Shown: positions 20,089 to 32,110, counted from the stretch's first letter. The stretch is 64,000 nt of DNA from Adiantum capillus-veneris (GCA_014529385.2 CM043942.1:111596141-111660140); one strand, 5' to 3'. Translations and numbers: made by a program. Notes: a model not told the origin generated them from the letters alone.

Positions 20089-20099
20089 CTGGAGAGAGA

Positions 20100-20982
20100 G
20101 GGCGTGGAAGCACCAGTAGTTCGCACAGAGAGCCAATTCTACGTCGCCAAATTGTGTATGCTAGAGAGCTCAACTTAAATCCATAGTAGAAAGGATTGTG
20201 GTGTAAGCCTTTATAAGAAAGCCTTTTTTGCAAAGAGGATTCATTCTTGAGTATCCATTCTTGAGAGCTCTCTCTTGAGTGTTCATTCATGGATGGCCTA
20301 GCCTTGAGTTTAATGCCCATGCTTAGAAAGCTAGTGCTAATCCATTGTAATTAGAGAAGAATTTCTTAATCTATACTCTACTTTCTTCATTAGTTTTAAT
20401 TCTTCTATATTCCATTATCTCATGAAGTAGTTTCACCTCATTATTATAGATTTGAGTGTGTCTGATGAATTCTTGTTTATTGACCACTCATATCCTTCTA
20501 TGAGCACTCAATTTGTGATATTTAACATCACTAACTAGGTTTATTAAGTTGGTTCTTAATCTTGTGACTAGTATATGTGCCCTATTGTTTGCTTATGTGT
20601 GGATAGGTTTAATGAAACCCTAGCACCATTCACCTTGTGTGTGTAGCTTTTGATTAAGTACCTTGATTGGCATGTGGTGATTGGAGAGGTCAACACCAAT
20701 GCAATTAGTGTGTGCGTGTCAAGAGTGTGCTTTGAGACTTTAGTCTATGGCAAGTCGGACTTTGGTGGGCTTAATGTGTGTAGGTGATGCTTGATTGATG
20801 ATTATGGTGTGATTAGAGTTAGTGATTCATGGATAATCTCTATTCCATAGGAAGAGCATTCTCTTGAATCCTCTCATTCAATACATCCCATGATGCTCAT
20901 GCTTCCATGCCCTAGCTGGGTTGCCAATCTTAGGATTGATAATTTTGTTGGTCTTGGGCTGATAAGGTAATGCTACAACTGT
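20100..20982 (+). mobile_element. LTR copy 1 (Tat-like family), start degraded
   Basis: This is homologous to the block just downstream (20983-21876) and, inverted, to the LTR at 55193-56070. Shared phrases include GCTCAACTTAAA, CATAGTAGAAAGGATT, GCAAAGAGG, TTGATTAAGTACCTTGATTGG and CATGCTTCCATGCCCTAGC. The 3' end, GGTAATGCTACAACTG, joins directly to the second LTR. The exact left edge is unclear. Confidence 0.65.
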
Positions 20983-21876
20983 CCCCAGTCTTGGGCTCAT
21001 TGGGAGTTCCAAATTGTATATGCTAGCTAGAGTGCTCAACTTAAACCCATAGTAGAAAGGATTTTGGTGCAAGCCTTTACAAGAAAGCCTTTTTTGCAAA
21101 GAGGCTTCATTCTTGAGGATTCATTCTTGAGTATCCACACTTGAGAGCTCTCTCTTGAGTGTTCACTTTATAGATGGTCTAGCCTTGAGCTTAATGTCCA
21201 TGCTTATAAGGCTAGTGCTAATCCATTGTAATTAGAGAAGCATTTCTTGATCTAATCTCTACTTTCTTCATTAGTCTTAATTCTTCTATATTCCATTATG
21301 TCATGAAGTAGTTTCACCTTCTCATTATTCTAGATTTGAGTGTGTGTGATGACTTCTTGCTTATTGACCACTCTTATCCTTCTATGAGCACTTGATTTGT
21401 GATATTTAACATCTCTAATTAGGTAAATTAAGTTGTTTCTTAATCTTGTGATTAGTGTATGTGCTCTGTTGTTTGCTTGTGTGTTGTGGATGGGTTTAAT
21501 GAAACTTAAGCACCATTCACCTTGTATGTGTAGATTTTGATTAAGTACCTTGATTGGCATTTGGTGATTGGAGAGGCCAACACCAATGCAATTAATGCGT
21601 GCTTGTCAAGAGTGTGTTTAGAGATTTTAGTCTATGGCAAGTCCAAATTTGGTGGGCTTAATGTATGTAGGTGATGCTTGATTGATGATTATTTTGTGAT
21701 TAGAGTTAGTGATTCATGGCTAATCTCTATTGCATTGGAAGTGCATTCTCTTTAATCCTCGCATTCGATACATCCAATGATGCTCATGCTTCCATGCCCT
21801 AGCCAGGTTGCCAATCCTAGGATTGATAATTTTGGTGGTCTTGGGTTGATTAGGTGATGCTACAATTGAGCCCGAC
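20983..21876 (+). mobile_element. LTR copy 2, directly joined to copy 1
   Basis: It starts TCTTGGGCTCATTGGGAG, lacking the first roughly 10 bases of the family start (TGTATAAGGTCTCGGGC) seen inverted at 56070. It ends GGTGATGCTACAATTGAGCCCGACA-type sequence. There is no internal region between copies 1 and 2, so this is an LTR-LTR head-to-tail junction. Confidence 0.65.
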
Positions 21877-21924
21877 ACCTATGCTTACTTTGTGATTTCC
21901 TAGCTTCTACTAATGATGAAATTA

Positions 21925-22280
21925 GGCCGCGGGTTGGTGACGCCAAAAGCTACGAGTTTCCATGATATGTTTATGCCAATGTGTAGAGATCTTACCTATG
22001 GTTGCAATGCAACAAACGGCACTACAATGTGACAACCGACAAGCGAGTAGGAAGCATGAGAAGGAGAGAAGTGAGCGTCGTTAGCTCACGCTGTGTATTT
22101 CTTATCCAAAAACTTAATAATAAACTTTACAAAGTTAGCTTTTATACCTTAGCCAAGGGTTAAAATGTGTAGTGTCCCTGTGTCCAAGACCTTTGACGCT
22201 CCACAACTTACTGTATCTGCAACCTAGGTACACTAATAACTGACCTATTCTTTACATCTTGGAACTCTTATTCAGCCCGT
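21925..22280 (-). mobile_element. LTR fragment with degraded primer site (minus)
   Basis: GGTGACGCCAAAA at about 21937-21950 resembles the complement of the TTTGGCGTC primer-site start seen at 55190. To its right, 22101-22165 matches 38160-38245 (TTATCCAAAAACTTA..., then GCTTTTATACCTTAGCCAAGG), giving a minus-strand TATA-like GGTATAAAAGC. The fragment is cut at 22280 by the left LTR of the Tat-type element. Confidence 0.4.
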
Positions 22281-23424
22281 TGTGAGCGAGATGGAAACAC
22301 ACAAAACGCCTCTATAATGACCCGACACACACTCTTGGGATGATATACACACACACTATGGAGCACCACTTGGCTTACACAACCCACCTGGCCGAGACAG
22401 GAAATACACCTATGGCATGAGAGGAGAGAGACTACCCATTTACCCACTTTCACACAGACAGACACTCTCACACACACACCCAAAAACTCAGCTCAAAAGA
22501 GGAGAATTTCTGATGTTTAGATACAATAGAGCTTGGGCCAACACCAATGGTGCAAATAGCTCACACAATATGGGTAAAGTATGCCAGATACAATCACAAA
22601 TTGGAGCAGAAGCTTCGCTCATAGGAGAAACTTACACAGCCAAAATAGCACAAAAAAAGTGAGTAATTTGGCAAAATGGACAGCGCCATCGCGTCCGTAA
22701 CAGCCCAAAATCCCAGTCTACAACGTCAAAGTGCTCAACTCCGACCTCGGATGAGCATTCTAGGGCCAAAACAGGCTCCAAAAACAGCAAAAACACAGTT
22801 GAGGATGTTCCTCCTCTTCTCTCCACGTTTTTTCTGGTCTTCTCTCTATTTTTTCAGTTCCCCCACTTAGCTTTATTACTTGGGCACCCTTGGACTTTTA
22901 GTTGACCTCAAACAGACCCCGAACATGCCAAAAACTGACCTCGTAGTGCATAGTTGGCACACTGCTGCATCCATCCGCACACCTGGCACTCAACTCTTTC
23001 CAATAACGCATCCTGCAACCATGTGAAGTGGCCCTAAAATATGGTCCTCATGATGAGCTTTCTGCATAATTATCACAAGAAAACATCCACGTTGTGTCCG
23101 TACTTATCCACGAGCAAGTATTGACCCCATTCGGTCTCCCGATGCCACTAGATGCCATCTGACGCACGTGCTTACCTCATGTTGTCGGCCCATGGATAGC
23201 TTCCTTGAGAAGTTTTACGCGCTACTAACTCCTCATTATTATAGAAAAAACACACTGGTACTGGTGATAGTGAAAATCGATGCACTATGTACATGCTGTC
23301 CTACCTGTACACATGTGGGCCCCACCTAACCACCTGGCTCTGGAAAATGGGCAATCCTTTATTCGATGCACCATGCATGGGTATGTACATATGTGCAATC
23401 CCTTGCTCCAAAATACTCCTGACA
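22281..23424 (-). repeat. 3' LTR of the Tat-type element
   Basis: Direct repeat of 29807-30943, 1144 bp. The plus-strand edges are TGTGAGCGAG and ...CTCCTGACA. The internal side is followed by the polypurine tract at about 23425-23441 (minus strand). Contains the stretch ACACACACTATGG and ACCTGGCACTCAAC, shared with the other LTR with only scattered differences. Confidence 0.9.
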
Positions 23425-23452
23425 TAAGTTGCCCATCCCCTAGCCTGCTAGA

Positions 23453-25393
23453 TCATTCATGATCAGCAACAGCAAAAAGAGATATGAGACTCGCCGCGTC
23501 ACAAGTCTCCTCATCCCTCACATACATTACTTGCTCTGCAAACACCTCATCCTGCTCCACCATCATTAACCTAGCATGATTTAATTTAAGACGCAATACA
23601 TTTACCCTTGACTTATGTAAAATCCCATCCAGGTTAGCCAAGTGATATGTACCATTCGGAAAACACTCCACTACCTTGAAAGGGCCTTCCCACTTAACTT
23701 GAAACTTCTTTTGGAAGGTGTTGTCCAGCTTACTGTTGTAGCACAAAAACAAGTCATGCTTCTTGATACCCTTACCTTTGACCTTTTCATTTATCTTTGA
23801 TAAAGCCTTATCCTGCATCTGGCCATAATGTTCCAATGCACTCATCCTATCCAACTGAACCTCTTGTAACTGCAAGAGACTCTCTTTGAATGCATCAATA
23901 GGCGGCCCAAGCAACTTATCTAGCATCTTGACTGCAGGCAACTCTACTTCCACAGCCAATAGTGCTTCCTTTCCATATACCAAATGAAATGGAGTAAGCC
24001 CTGTACCTGTCTTCATCGAAGTACCGCAAGCCCATAATGCACTAGGAAATTCTGAATCCCAATTCTTTCCTTGGTGCTCTGTCACTTTCGAAAGGATTTG
24101 TACCAACTCACCATTGAATCTTTCATTTAAGACATTACACTATGGGTAATAAGGAGTGGTATGCTGATGCCTAATCTTCATCTTCGCGCATAAAAAATCT
24201 AGTAGTTTAGCTCTAAATCCTGGCCCCTTATCCGAAAGTAGCTCTAGTGGCACCCCAAACTTGCAACATATTTCATCGTACACAAATTTTTCCACATCCT
24301 TTGCAGTGATCTATTTTACTGCTATAGCCTCTGTCCATCTAGAGAGATAGTCCACTACAGTCAAAATATAGCTTTTGCCCTTGCTTGTGATAGGTAACGG
24401 GCCTATTGCATCAATCCCCCACTTTTCAAACACATCAAATGCCATAATGGTTTTTCGTAGTTCTGGCTTTAACACTCTCTTCCCAAATGCTTGACACCTA
24501 TTGCAAGACCTACACCAATGGTGAACATCCTTGTGCAAACTAGGCCATACATACCCCTCTTGCAAGATCTTATGCAAGGTGATCTTTAGAGCAAAATGTC
24601 CGCTACATGCGCCTTCATGATTCTCTTCCAACACTCTATAAAGATCCTCTCGCCAACGTACACGTCTCAGCACGAGATCAGTCCCTTTCATGTACAAGAC
24701 ATCACCAATCAATTTATACATGGATGCTCTACGCACAAAACCATACTTCTTAGACTTCTGAATGTCCTTCGGAATGATTCCTGTTAGCAAAAACTCCTCT
24801 TCTTGATCCAAACTTTCTTGGCCATGATAAAGAGGTAAATTGGTCCTCAATACAAATAGCTCCCCAATCATGCTTTGAGCTGCTTCATGTGCCTCTCCAT
24901 TTAGAGCACATTCAATGTGTTTGATGCTCCATGCTTCGAACTTTTTTAATAGGCCTTTAATTCTAAAACCCATTTCCTTCAATGAGGTGTTCTTGCTCTT
25001 CCACACACCCAGCACTTGCTTCAGAACTAACAAGGCATCACCTTTTATGCTCAACCTTCTAACCCCATGCTTCAAATAAATGTGTAATCCGGCTTCCAAA
25101 GTAGCATATTCAGCCTCATTGTTACTATGCGCATCCAATTTGAACCCTCTCTTGCATACTAGCTTCCCCTCTGGATCATAAAGTGCTATACCCCCTGAAG
25201 CCGCATCATGGCTCTTTTTGTATGAGCCATCAAAGAACAACACATGTGCATTGCTGATCTGTGGCACTTCTTCAACTACCTTTCTCACCACCTCTTCCTT
25301 AACAAGGAGGGGATTCTCCTTATAAGTCAACAAATCAGCTAGGGTAGCTCTTGCACTGTCTTCCACTAGAGAACTCAAACTCTTGCAGCTCAA
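23453..25393 (-). CDS. pol: Tat gypsy pol 3' part: second RNase H and integrase (two stops)
   Basis: The frame 25393-24311 begins in an archaeal-type RNase H: FFDGSYKKSHDAASGG, then SNNEAEYATLEAGL, then SIKGDALLVLKQV, giving the D-E-D residues. It continues into the integrase zinc-binding domain (HEGACSGHF...CRSCNRC) and the core (WGIDAIGPL). A TAG at about 24311 interrupts it. The core goes on (LSDKGPGF) to another TAG just before the NERFNGELVQ block that supplies the Glu. The frame 24106-23453 holds the rest, with LVYGKEALLAVEVELP and a C-terminal WEGPFKVVECFPNGTYHL domain. D-D-E residues are all present. This pol part would remove the tRNA/RNA hybrid and integrate the cDNA. Two TAG codons make it inactive unless suppressed. 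Confidence 0.85.
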
Positions 25394-25963
25394 TTACCCA
25401 TTTCTTCACCACATTTGACATGTTAGTGCCAATAATTAACTGTGGCAAAAAGGCGTAACTCCTCAAGAAAACAAAAGGTCGTGGTAGCAAGTAATGACGA
25501 AATCGTTGACAAGAAAATATTACACTGGCCATCACTAGCTCTACTTTTGAGAATTTTCTCTCTACTACCAGCTTCACTCGGCTTTCACAATACACTGGCC
25601 TCATATAATGGCTGCCCTTCCCCTTTTGCAATAGCATGGCCCAATGGCATCAACCCCTACTGATGGATTTACATAAAAAACTTTCTCCCAATCAGGAGCC
25701 TACATGGCTGACAACCCCCCTAACACCTCTTTTACCTCTTGAAACACTTCTTCACGCTTGTCATCCCATTGCAATGGATCATGCTTTGCCACCTACTGTA
25801 ATGGATAAGGGAGCTGCGAAGACAATGGAATAAACCGTGTCATGTACTTCACTTTGTGTATAAAGGTTGCCAATTGATTTACACTCGTAGGTGATGGAAG
25901 AAGAATAATAGACTTAACCTTGTCTGGATCAGCCTCAATGCCATTTTCTGACACCATATGGCC
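25335..25963 (-). pseudogene. first RNase H region of the Tat pol, degenerate
   Basis: Between the RT frame and the second RNase H, frames shift repeatedly. Readable pieces are KYMTRFIPLSS, SVGVDAIG and SVMASVIFSCQRFRHYLLPRP, which fit the RT connection and the ordinary gypsy RNase H. The catalytic residues cannot be confirmed, so this domain looks more decayed than the second RNase H. Confidence 0.5.
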
Positions 25964-26972
25964 CTATAACTTCACCCTTGGCTGTGCTAGATGACATTTC
26001 TTGGGATTTAGTTGTCCTCCACATTCATCATATCGAGCCAATACCATCTGCAGCTTCTCATGGTGCTCAGCCCTACTACTATAGACACAGAAGTCATCCA
26101 TAAAAGCTTTAACACAACTACCAATGAATGGTTCCAACACCCAATTTGCTCTCTCTTGATAAAAGGATGGTCCATTTGACAACCCAAATGGAAATACCAT
26201 ATAGCAATAGCAACCCCATGGTGTAATGAAAGTTGTTTTTGTGCGGTCTTTAAGAGCAATCTTCAATTGAAAATAGCCTGAAAGACCATCACACACATTG
26301 TACCTCTCATAACCAGCCCACTGAATCCAAGATCTGATCAGTGAATGGAAGAGGATATGGGTTCTTCTTAGTGGCTGCATTTAAGGGTTTAAAATCTACA
26401 CAAATCCTCCATTTTCCATCCTTCTTTGGACTGACTACTACTGGACTCACCCATTCTGTGGTCTCGACAGGGACTATGAGACCTGCCTTCAATAACTTGT
26501 CCACCTCTTCCCGCAAGGCTTCCATTTTCTCTTGACCCATCCTTCTTAGCCTTTTTCGCACAGGCTTAGCACCTTCTTTCAGCTCAATATGCATCTCTTC
26601 TCCCTTGAACCCTCTAATCTCTTCATATGAAGTAATGAACAAATCAGGAAAACTAGCCAGCATGTGCAAATATATCTCCTTCTCCATAGCTGAGAGGCCT
26701 CCACTGATCATTTGTGTCATCGATTCCTGCTTCTTTGACAATTCAACCTTGGTTTGCATCAGCCCTTCAATCACTTCATAAGGCCCTTCACTTTCATCTT
26801 CAACCTCATTTGCAAATGCAACTAAACCAGACTCTTGGATTTCTTTATCCATCAAAAGAAATGCAACATCAACATCCTCATCGCTGCTGGTAGTGCTATC
26901 ATTGTCCTCATCAGTCACTGTGGAATAGTCTTCATCACTAGACTCATCCTCATCTTCATAAAGCACCTCCAA
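25964..26972 (-). CDS. pol: Tat gypsy reverse transcriptase (one frameshift)
   Basis: The frame 26972-26307 has an acidic N-terminus, then a region before RT (MHIELKEGAKPVRKRLRRM) and RT motifs EEVDKLLKAGLIVPVETTEW, WVSPVVVSPKKDGKWRICVD and LNAATKKNPYPLP. A frame change at about 26307-26320 leads to the frame 26380-25964, with RYNVCDGLSGYFQLKIA, TTFITPWGCYCYMVFPFGL and the catalytic FMDDFCVY. It follows the protease frame after a single TGA (26973-26975), so gag-pro and pol are separated by one stop codon, a possible read-through arrangement. It is broken by the shift and is probably dead. Confidence 0.85.
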
Positions 26973-27527
26973 TCATTTCCTTGTGTCCATATTATATAGC
27001 TTCTTGGCACCACCTGTCTTTCCATAGAGGCTAATCGTACCACGTCTCCAATCTTCAACAGCTCCCACTACACATAACCATGGTCTACCCAGTATAATAG
27101 GATATGCTCCCAACCCCGCTGGCATCACATGAAAATAAACCACCGCCTTTGCATCATATGCCTCCACTTCTAAGCTCTTTACAACACCCAAACATTTTAC
27201 TTTCTGATGGTTTACCAATCTGATCCGAAACCCTGACACCCCAGTCACTGTAAGACCCATCTTCTCAACGCATGAGTGTGTTATGACACATATTTGGGCT
27301 CCGCCATCCACATAACCTTGTCCTAGATTTTTTCTTTTATGACACACATCTACTATTGGACAAATGTCTGGTAGCTCATCCATCCCCAACACCTTCACTG
27401 AACCTCTCTCTAGCTCTTTCTCCATTGGGTTAACCATCCTCTTCCACTGTCGCTTTAGCTTAGGCACCATCTCTATAAGCTGCCCAAAAGTAACATCTGC
27501 TTTCCTGCTCATCAGATCCTCCTTCAA
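26973..27527 (-). CDS. Tat gypsy aspartic protease region
   Basis: The 184-codon frame contains a retropepsin-like fold: VDGGAQICVITHSCVEKMGL (active-site D-G-G in place of D-S/T-G), a central RIRLVNHQKVKCLGVV, and the C-terminal AYPIILGRPWL (the conserved ILGRPWL block of plant gypsy proteases). It would process Gag-Pol. It ends at the TGA at 26973 that separates it from RT. The D-G-G reading is as seen in the sequence; whether it is active is not known. Confidence 0.8.
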   Translation of the reverse strand: MKEDLMSRKADVTFGQLIEMVPKLKRQWKRMVNPMEKELERGSVKVLGMDELPDICPIVDVCHKRKNLGQGYVDGGAQICVITHSCVEKMGLTVTGVSGFRIRLVNHQKVKCLGVVKSLEVEAYDAKAVVYFHVMPAGLGAYPIILGRPWLCVVGAVEDWRRGTISLYGKTGGAKKLYNMDTRK

Positions 27528-27720
27528 GTCATAGCTTAATTGCCCATCCCCTAGTGAAAAATCTGAAACATGAAACTTGCGAGACGAGCCCTTCTTTTCC
27601 TCTTGGCCTTGACATCCTCGCCTTCATGGCTCTTTCCCTTCTTCTTACTAGGACCTGGGGCACTTCTTCCTTCCTTGTCCTCTGTACTCCTCTTCCCAAT
27701 AGGCATCACTAATGTATCCT

Positions 27721-28803
27721 CTAGCTTTGATGCATTCTCCAAGGTACTACACTTAACACTTTTGTCTTTCCCTTTCCCTCTTGGGTTAATCCACTGGTTC
27801 CTTCTTCTCCCTTAATTTCGATGCCATAATCATTTGACCTAGTCAGCACCTGTCTTGGTAATGGATACATGTCTCTCCCCATCCTTGGTGGCTTATCACA
27901 TTGCGGTCTAATGTGGCCCAACTCTCCACAATTATAACATGTGGGATTCTGCCTTTAGAACCTACCATTGCTTTGTCCAACACCATTCCTAGGTCTTTCT
28001 TCACCTCCTGGATGATTTGAAAACCTCCCTCGACCTCGATTATTTCCCACTTGACCTAGCATGTTTAGGCTGAGATTTTTCATTAAATCTATCACTTGCC
28101 TCATGTATTGCCTTATCCCATCATCTTGCACTGATGTAGTGACCACTGTTGGCATAACCTGAGGAGTAACAGAAAACACTGGCTCATGATGAACCCCTGA
28201 CATGCGACCTTGTAAAGAGTCCATAGGCTGAAATTCAGACCTCATGGGCAAAGACTCCACCCCTAATTGGCTCATTTTCCTCTGCTTCCACTCTTTGTTC
28301 CTTGCTACCTCCAATGCATTTTCATATGTCCTAGGCTTCTTTAGCTCCACTATCCAACGTATATTCTCCCAAAGACGAGCCAAGAACCTGTCCTTCTTCA
28401 TCATGTCAGGTGGGGGTACTTGTGGTGCTAAGGCCTTGCACATCCTCTCCCATGCCAATGAGAACTTACGTATGTACGCATCTACTGGCTCACCTTCCTT
28501 CTGCACCAAACCTTGTACTTCTTGCCACACTTTGTTAGGATCTTCTATCTTCACAAACTCCACTTTCAACCCATGTCGTAGATTGTCCCAACTCAACCTT
28601 ATGGGTGGATCAGCCCCACGCAACTCCTCTTCAAATGCTTTGGACCAAACTCGTGCATCACTCTTCAAACAGATGTCTTCCACATCTTCATCACTTCTTC
28701 CATGAAACTCCGGATAAGAGAAAGCCATGGCTACCCAAGTTACGATGCTTTTAGAACCCCGTCGAACACATGTGCAAGAACCTAAAACTTTTGACTGACT
28801 CAA
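27721..28803 (-). CDS. gag: Tat gypsy gag with zinc knuckle (one stop)
   Basis: The 282-codon frame 28803-27955 holds capsid-like sequence (RVWSKAFEEELRG, RLSWDNLRHGLKVEFVKI, VDAYIRKFSLAWERMCKAL) and an Arg/Gly-rich tail. A TAA at 27955-27957 is followed in the same frame by a perfect zinc knuckle at 27898-27939, CYNCGELGHIRPQC (C-x2-C-x4-H-x4-C), and a linker to 27721. Gag would form the particle and pack the RNA. The TAA just before the knuckle would cut off nucleocapsid. About 1 kb of untranslated leader lies between the primer site and this ORF. Confidence 0.85.
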
Positions 28804-29780
28804 TTCCCAGAAACTTCAATGGAGCTCAATCTTTAGATAAGGACAAACACATGCACATCAAATGAGTTTTCATAGTTAATCAACATCGGAATTACAACAG
28901 GCAAAGGACATTCCAGGATCTCTCTTAATCTTCTTGGCCCGAACATAAAGACTATGCACTACTGGAAAAAAATCTTCCTGGACACATGAACATTTATCTG
29001 GATTCTCTGAGTTCAATGAAAAGGAGTGAATTGAGGGCCATTTTGATCATCCATTAAAGTCAACCGTGCAACTCCCAAGAAAGCACACCTATCTTATCCT
29101 CTGATTTTGTCAAAATTTCAGCAGCATAACAGCATAAATGGCTTAAAAGACCAAAAAACCAACCACCATCATAACTTGGAAAACTTTTGGTAGAGTCTCC
29201 CCAGAAGTAGAGCAGTAAGAACCCAAAATATAGACTGTATATGTATGCATAAACTGCCATTAATACGACCCGAGCATCAAGTAGGAATCACTAGTACATT
29301 GCCTATGGTGAGGTCACGAAAAGGGTGCTCTAGCTACCTGTATCACTGAAAGGATCTCCACATTTGAGAATCCCCCAGCTCAATAAAACCTCATGCTATC
29401 GGCCCTCACACGAAGGCTTATGCAAATCTCATATAGTCAAGTCTCAAAAATGACTATCTTCCAGACCAAGTCTCAGAAATGGCTAGGACTGCCAAATAAA
29501 ACCAAGTATGGCTCCACAAGGGCGTACAATGGTTGTTTCCACAAGTAACGTACAATACCAGCAGACAATGCGCTCAAACAAGCGCCAAATGATGCATACC
29601 CATGGAAACTGCAAGTGACTCCCACTTGCCAGTGTATCACTCTACTCCAGCTACCTGTACCTATGTGAATCACCTATACCTGTACTTGTAACCTGTAACC
29701 TGTAACCTGTAACATATAATCTGCAACCTGAAATACCGAATCTCGAAGCTTGAAGCTCGAAGCAGAAGGTACTCGAAGAA
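28804..29780 (-). other. untranslated leader of the Tat element
   Basis: About 980 bp between primer site and gag. Small ORFs here look random. A run of ACCTGTA units (29649-29710, CCTGTAACCTGTAACCTG) forms a short tandem repeat just downstream of the primer site. Confidence 0.5.
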
Positions 29781-29800
29781 GATCCTCCGTAGGGGTGCCA
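29781..29800 (-). other. primer binding site, Tat element
   Basis: The minus strand reads TGGCACCCCTACGGAGGATC, starting 6 bases from the LTR end. The TGG start fits a tRNA CCA end. It matches the tRNA-Asp-like site used by other elements in this window (TGGCGCCGTTGCCGGGGATC) at 14 of 20 positions, and is closer to the gag-only family's site. Confidence 0.65.
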
Positions 29801-29806
29801 AAAGAA

Positions 29807-30943
29807 TGTGAGCGGGATGGAAACACACAAAACGCATCTATAATGACCCGACACAAACTCTTGGGATGATATACACACACACTATGGGGCACCACTTGGC
29901 TTACACAACCCACCTGTCCGAGACAGGAAACACACCTATGGCGTGAGAGGAGAGAGACTACCCATTTACCCACTTCCACACACACACACACACACACCCA
30001 AAACACTCAGCTCAAAAGAGGATAATTTCTGATGTTTAGATACAATAGAGCTTGGGCCAACTCCAATGGTGCAAATAGCTCACACAATATGGGTAAAGTA
30101 TGCCAGATATAATCACAAATTGGAGCAAAAGCTTCGCTCATAGGAGAAACTTACACAGCCAAAATAGCAGAAAAACAGTGAGGAATTCGGCAAAATGAAC
30201 AGCGCCATCGCTTCCAGAATGGCCCAAAATCCTAGTCTACAATGTCAAAGTGCTCAAATCCGACCTCAGATGAGCAGTTTAGGGCCAAAACAGGCTCCAA
30301 AAACAGCAAAAACACAGTTGCGGTTGTTCCTCCTCTTCTCTCCACGTTTTTTCTGGTCTTCTCTCTTTTTTTTCAGTTTCCACACTTAGCTTTATTACTT
30401 GGACACCCTTGGCATTTTAGTTGACCTCAAACGGACCTCGACCAGGCCAAAAACTGACCTCGCAGTGCATAGTTGGCACCCTGCTACATCCATCCGCACA
30501 CCTGGCACTCAACGTTTTTCAATAATGCATCCCACAACCACGTGAAGTGGCCCTAAAATATGGTCCTCATGATGAGCTTTCTGCATAATTATCACAAGAA
30601 AACATCCACGTTGTGTCCGTACTTATCCACGAGCAAGTATTGACCCCATTCGGCCTCCTGACACCACTAGATGCCATCTGACGCACCTGCTTACCTCATG
30701 TCATCGGCCCGCGGAGAGCTTCCTTGAGAATTTTTACACGCTACCAACTCCTCATTATTATAGAAAAAACACACTGGTACTGGTGATAGTGAAACTCGAT
30801 GTACTATGTACATGTTGTCCTACCTGTACACATGTGGGCCCCACGTAACCACCTGGCTCTGGAAAATGGGCAATCCTTTATTCGATGCACCATGCATGGG
30901 TATGTACATATGCACAATCCCTTGCTCCAAAAAACTCCTGACA
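29807..30943 (-). repeat. 5' LTR of the Tat-type element
   Basis: 1137 bp, direct repeat of 22281-23424. It carries a short CA-repeat expansion at about 29976-29997 that differs from the other LTR. The outer edge is at 30943, where the plus strand changes from ...CTCCTGACA to unrelated CCATAACACG. Confidence 0.9.
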
Positions 30944-31099
30944 CCATAACACGTTACAATTATCACAATGGCTAAATAAATCGGGAAATTACAATACATG
31001 GCCATTTTGGAAAAATGTGAAAAGTATGTAACTCCAATCGTCATTGCTTCTTCATATTCATCTTTGATGTGCATTCATAAGGCTTCGATCTTTAGCAGC

Positions 31100-31998
31100 T
31101 TCTGTTAACTGACGTCTGCTAAGTTAACATGTACTGGAAGGGTCATGTTTTCCTCATTGTCTTCACAATAGTCCCCGACCTTAGTCATAGGTACCGACTT
31201 GACAAGTCTAGTATGTGTCTCTCCTTTTTGCTATTTTTCCAAGTCCATATGAGATAGTCCTTCCAATCCCATCCTTCCCATGGTAGTTTGTATATCTCCC
31301 CATAAGTGTGGTCTCAATTTTAGCAGCTCACCCGAAGTGGCTGCATACTAAATTGGTGCCGACATAAAGGATTGTAAATTACTCTTTCCAATTTTGTTGT
31401 TTTGCAGACCATTGATTTCTCTTCATTATCACCTAAGCAAGACGGTAGTGTCCCCCGCAAGGTTTTAGCTTTTGTAGATTCTGACTGTTCCAATCCCCAA
31501 TCTCCATACAAGGACTGCTCATCTAGTTTGATGGGTGATGTCAAACCAAACTTCTTCTATTGGTGATGATTTTAGAGTCAAGCTCCCATCTTTTGCTTCA
31601 CTAACACGTTTCCACAGATAGTTTGGCCAATCATCTTCAATAATCGTCAGCCCCTCCCATCCTTCTTCACTATCAAGAACTTCCACTTTAGGTGATTGTA
31701 CTTCCTTGTTTTCCCAACTTTTTGACCTTTCCTTTTCTTGAGCTTTTTCTCTTAGGATTTTGGTATGAGCTTCTTTCGGTTCTTCTATATCTTCCTGCTA
31801 AGGATTCTGTTTTTCCATCAGGGATTGTGTGATTTGCACAAGGTTTCTGTAAGCTAATAATTTAGATGCTTCCATTTCAGGCGTTGGATAGTTTTTCCAT
31901 TGGTTTTCCAATGTTTGCTTGGCTTTTAGTCCAACTTGAAAAGCTTGCAAAAGATGCATTGAATGGTTCATAAATTTTTTCAACCAGAACAGATCCAA
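31100..31998 (-). pseudogene. unknown ORF remnant downstream of gag
   Basis: The ORF 31998-31798 (EMEASKLLAYRNLVQITQSL) and, after a stop, further protein-like sequence (REKAQEKERSKSWENKEVQ, DDWPNYLWKRVSEAKDG) run to about 31540, then break up. The composition is Lys/Glu rich. I find no retroviral enzyme motif. It occupies the position of pol or of an extra ORF of the element. Confidence 0.3.
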
Positions 31999-32110
31999 CC
32001 AGTTTTGGTTTGGGTTCCTTAACGTTTGTTGAAGGAGTCTGTATTTTTTCTTTTGTCTCCTGTCGTATCTTCCCCTCTATCTTCTTTCACTGTTTTTGTC
32101 TCTTGACTTT

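Larger units (their letters stand above)
22281..30943 (-). mobile_element. near-complete Tat-type Ty3/gypsy retrotransposon
   Basis: The element is 8.66 kb long. The 5' LTR (right) is 29807-30943 and the 3' LTR (left) is 22281-23424; on the minus strand both begin TGTCAGGAG and end CTCACA. A primer site lies at 29781-29800, and the purine tract AGGGGATGGG is next to the 3' LTR. Internal order is gag, zinc knuckle, protease, RT, RNase H, a second (archaeal-like) RNase H, then integrase, the hallmark of the Tat branch. Stops and a few frameshifts interrupt pol. The flanking 5-mers (CCCGT and CCATA) do not match, so no target-site duplication is visible. Confidence 0.85.

Noticed and set aside
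28244-28705. 153-codon plus-strand ORF
   Set aside because: It is the antisense of the Tat gag, whose minus-strand frame has clear capsid and zinc-knuckle motifs.
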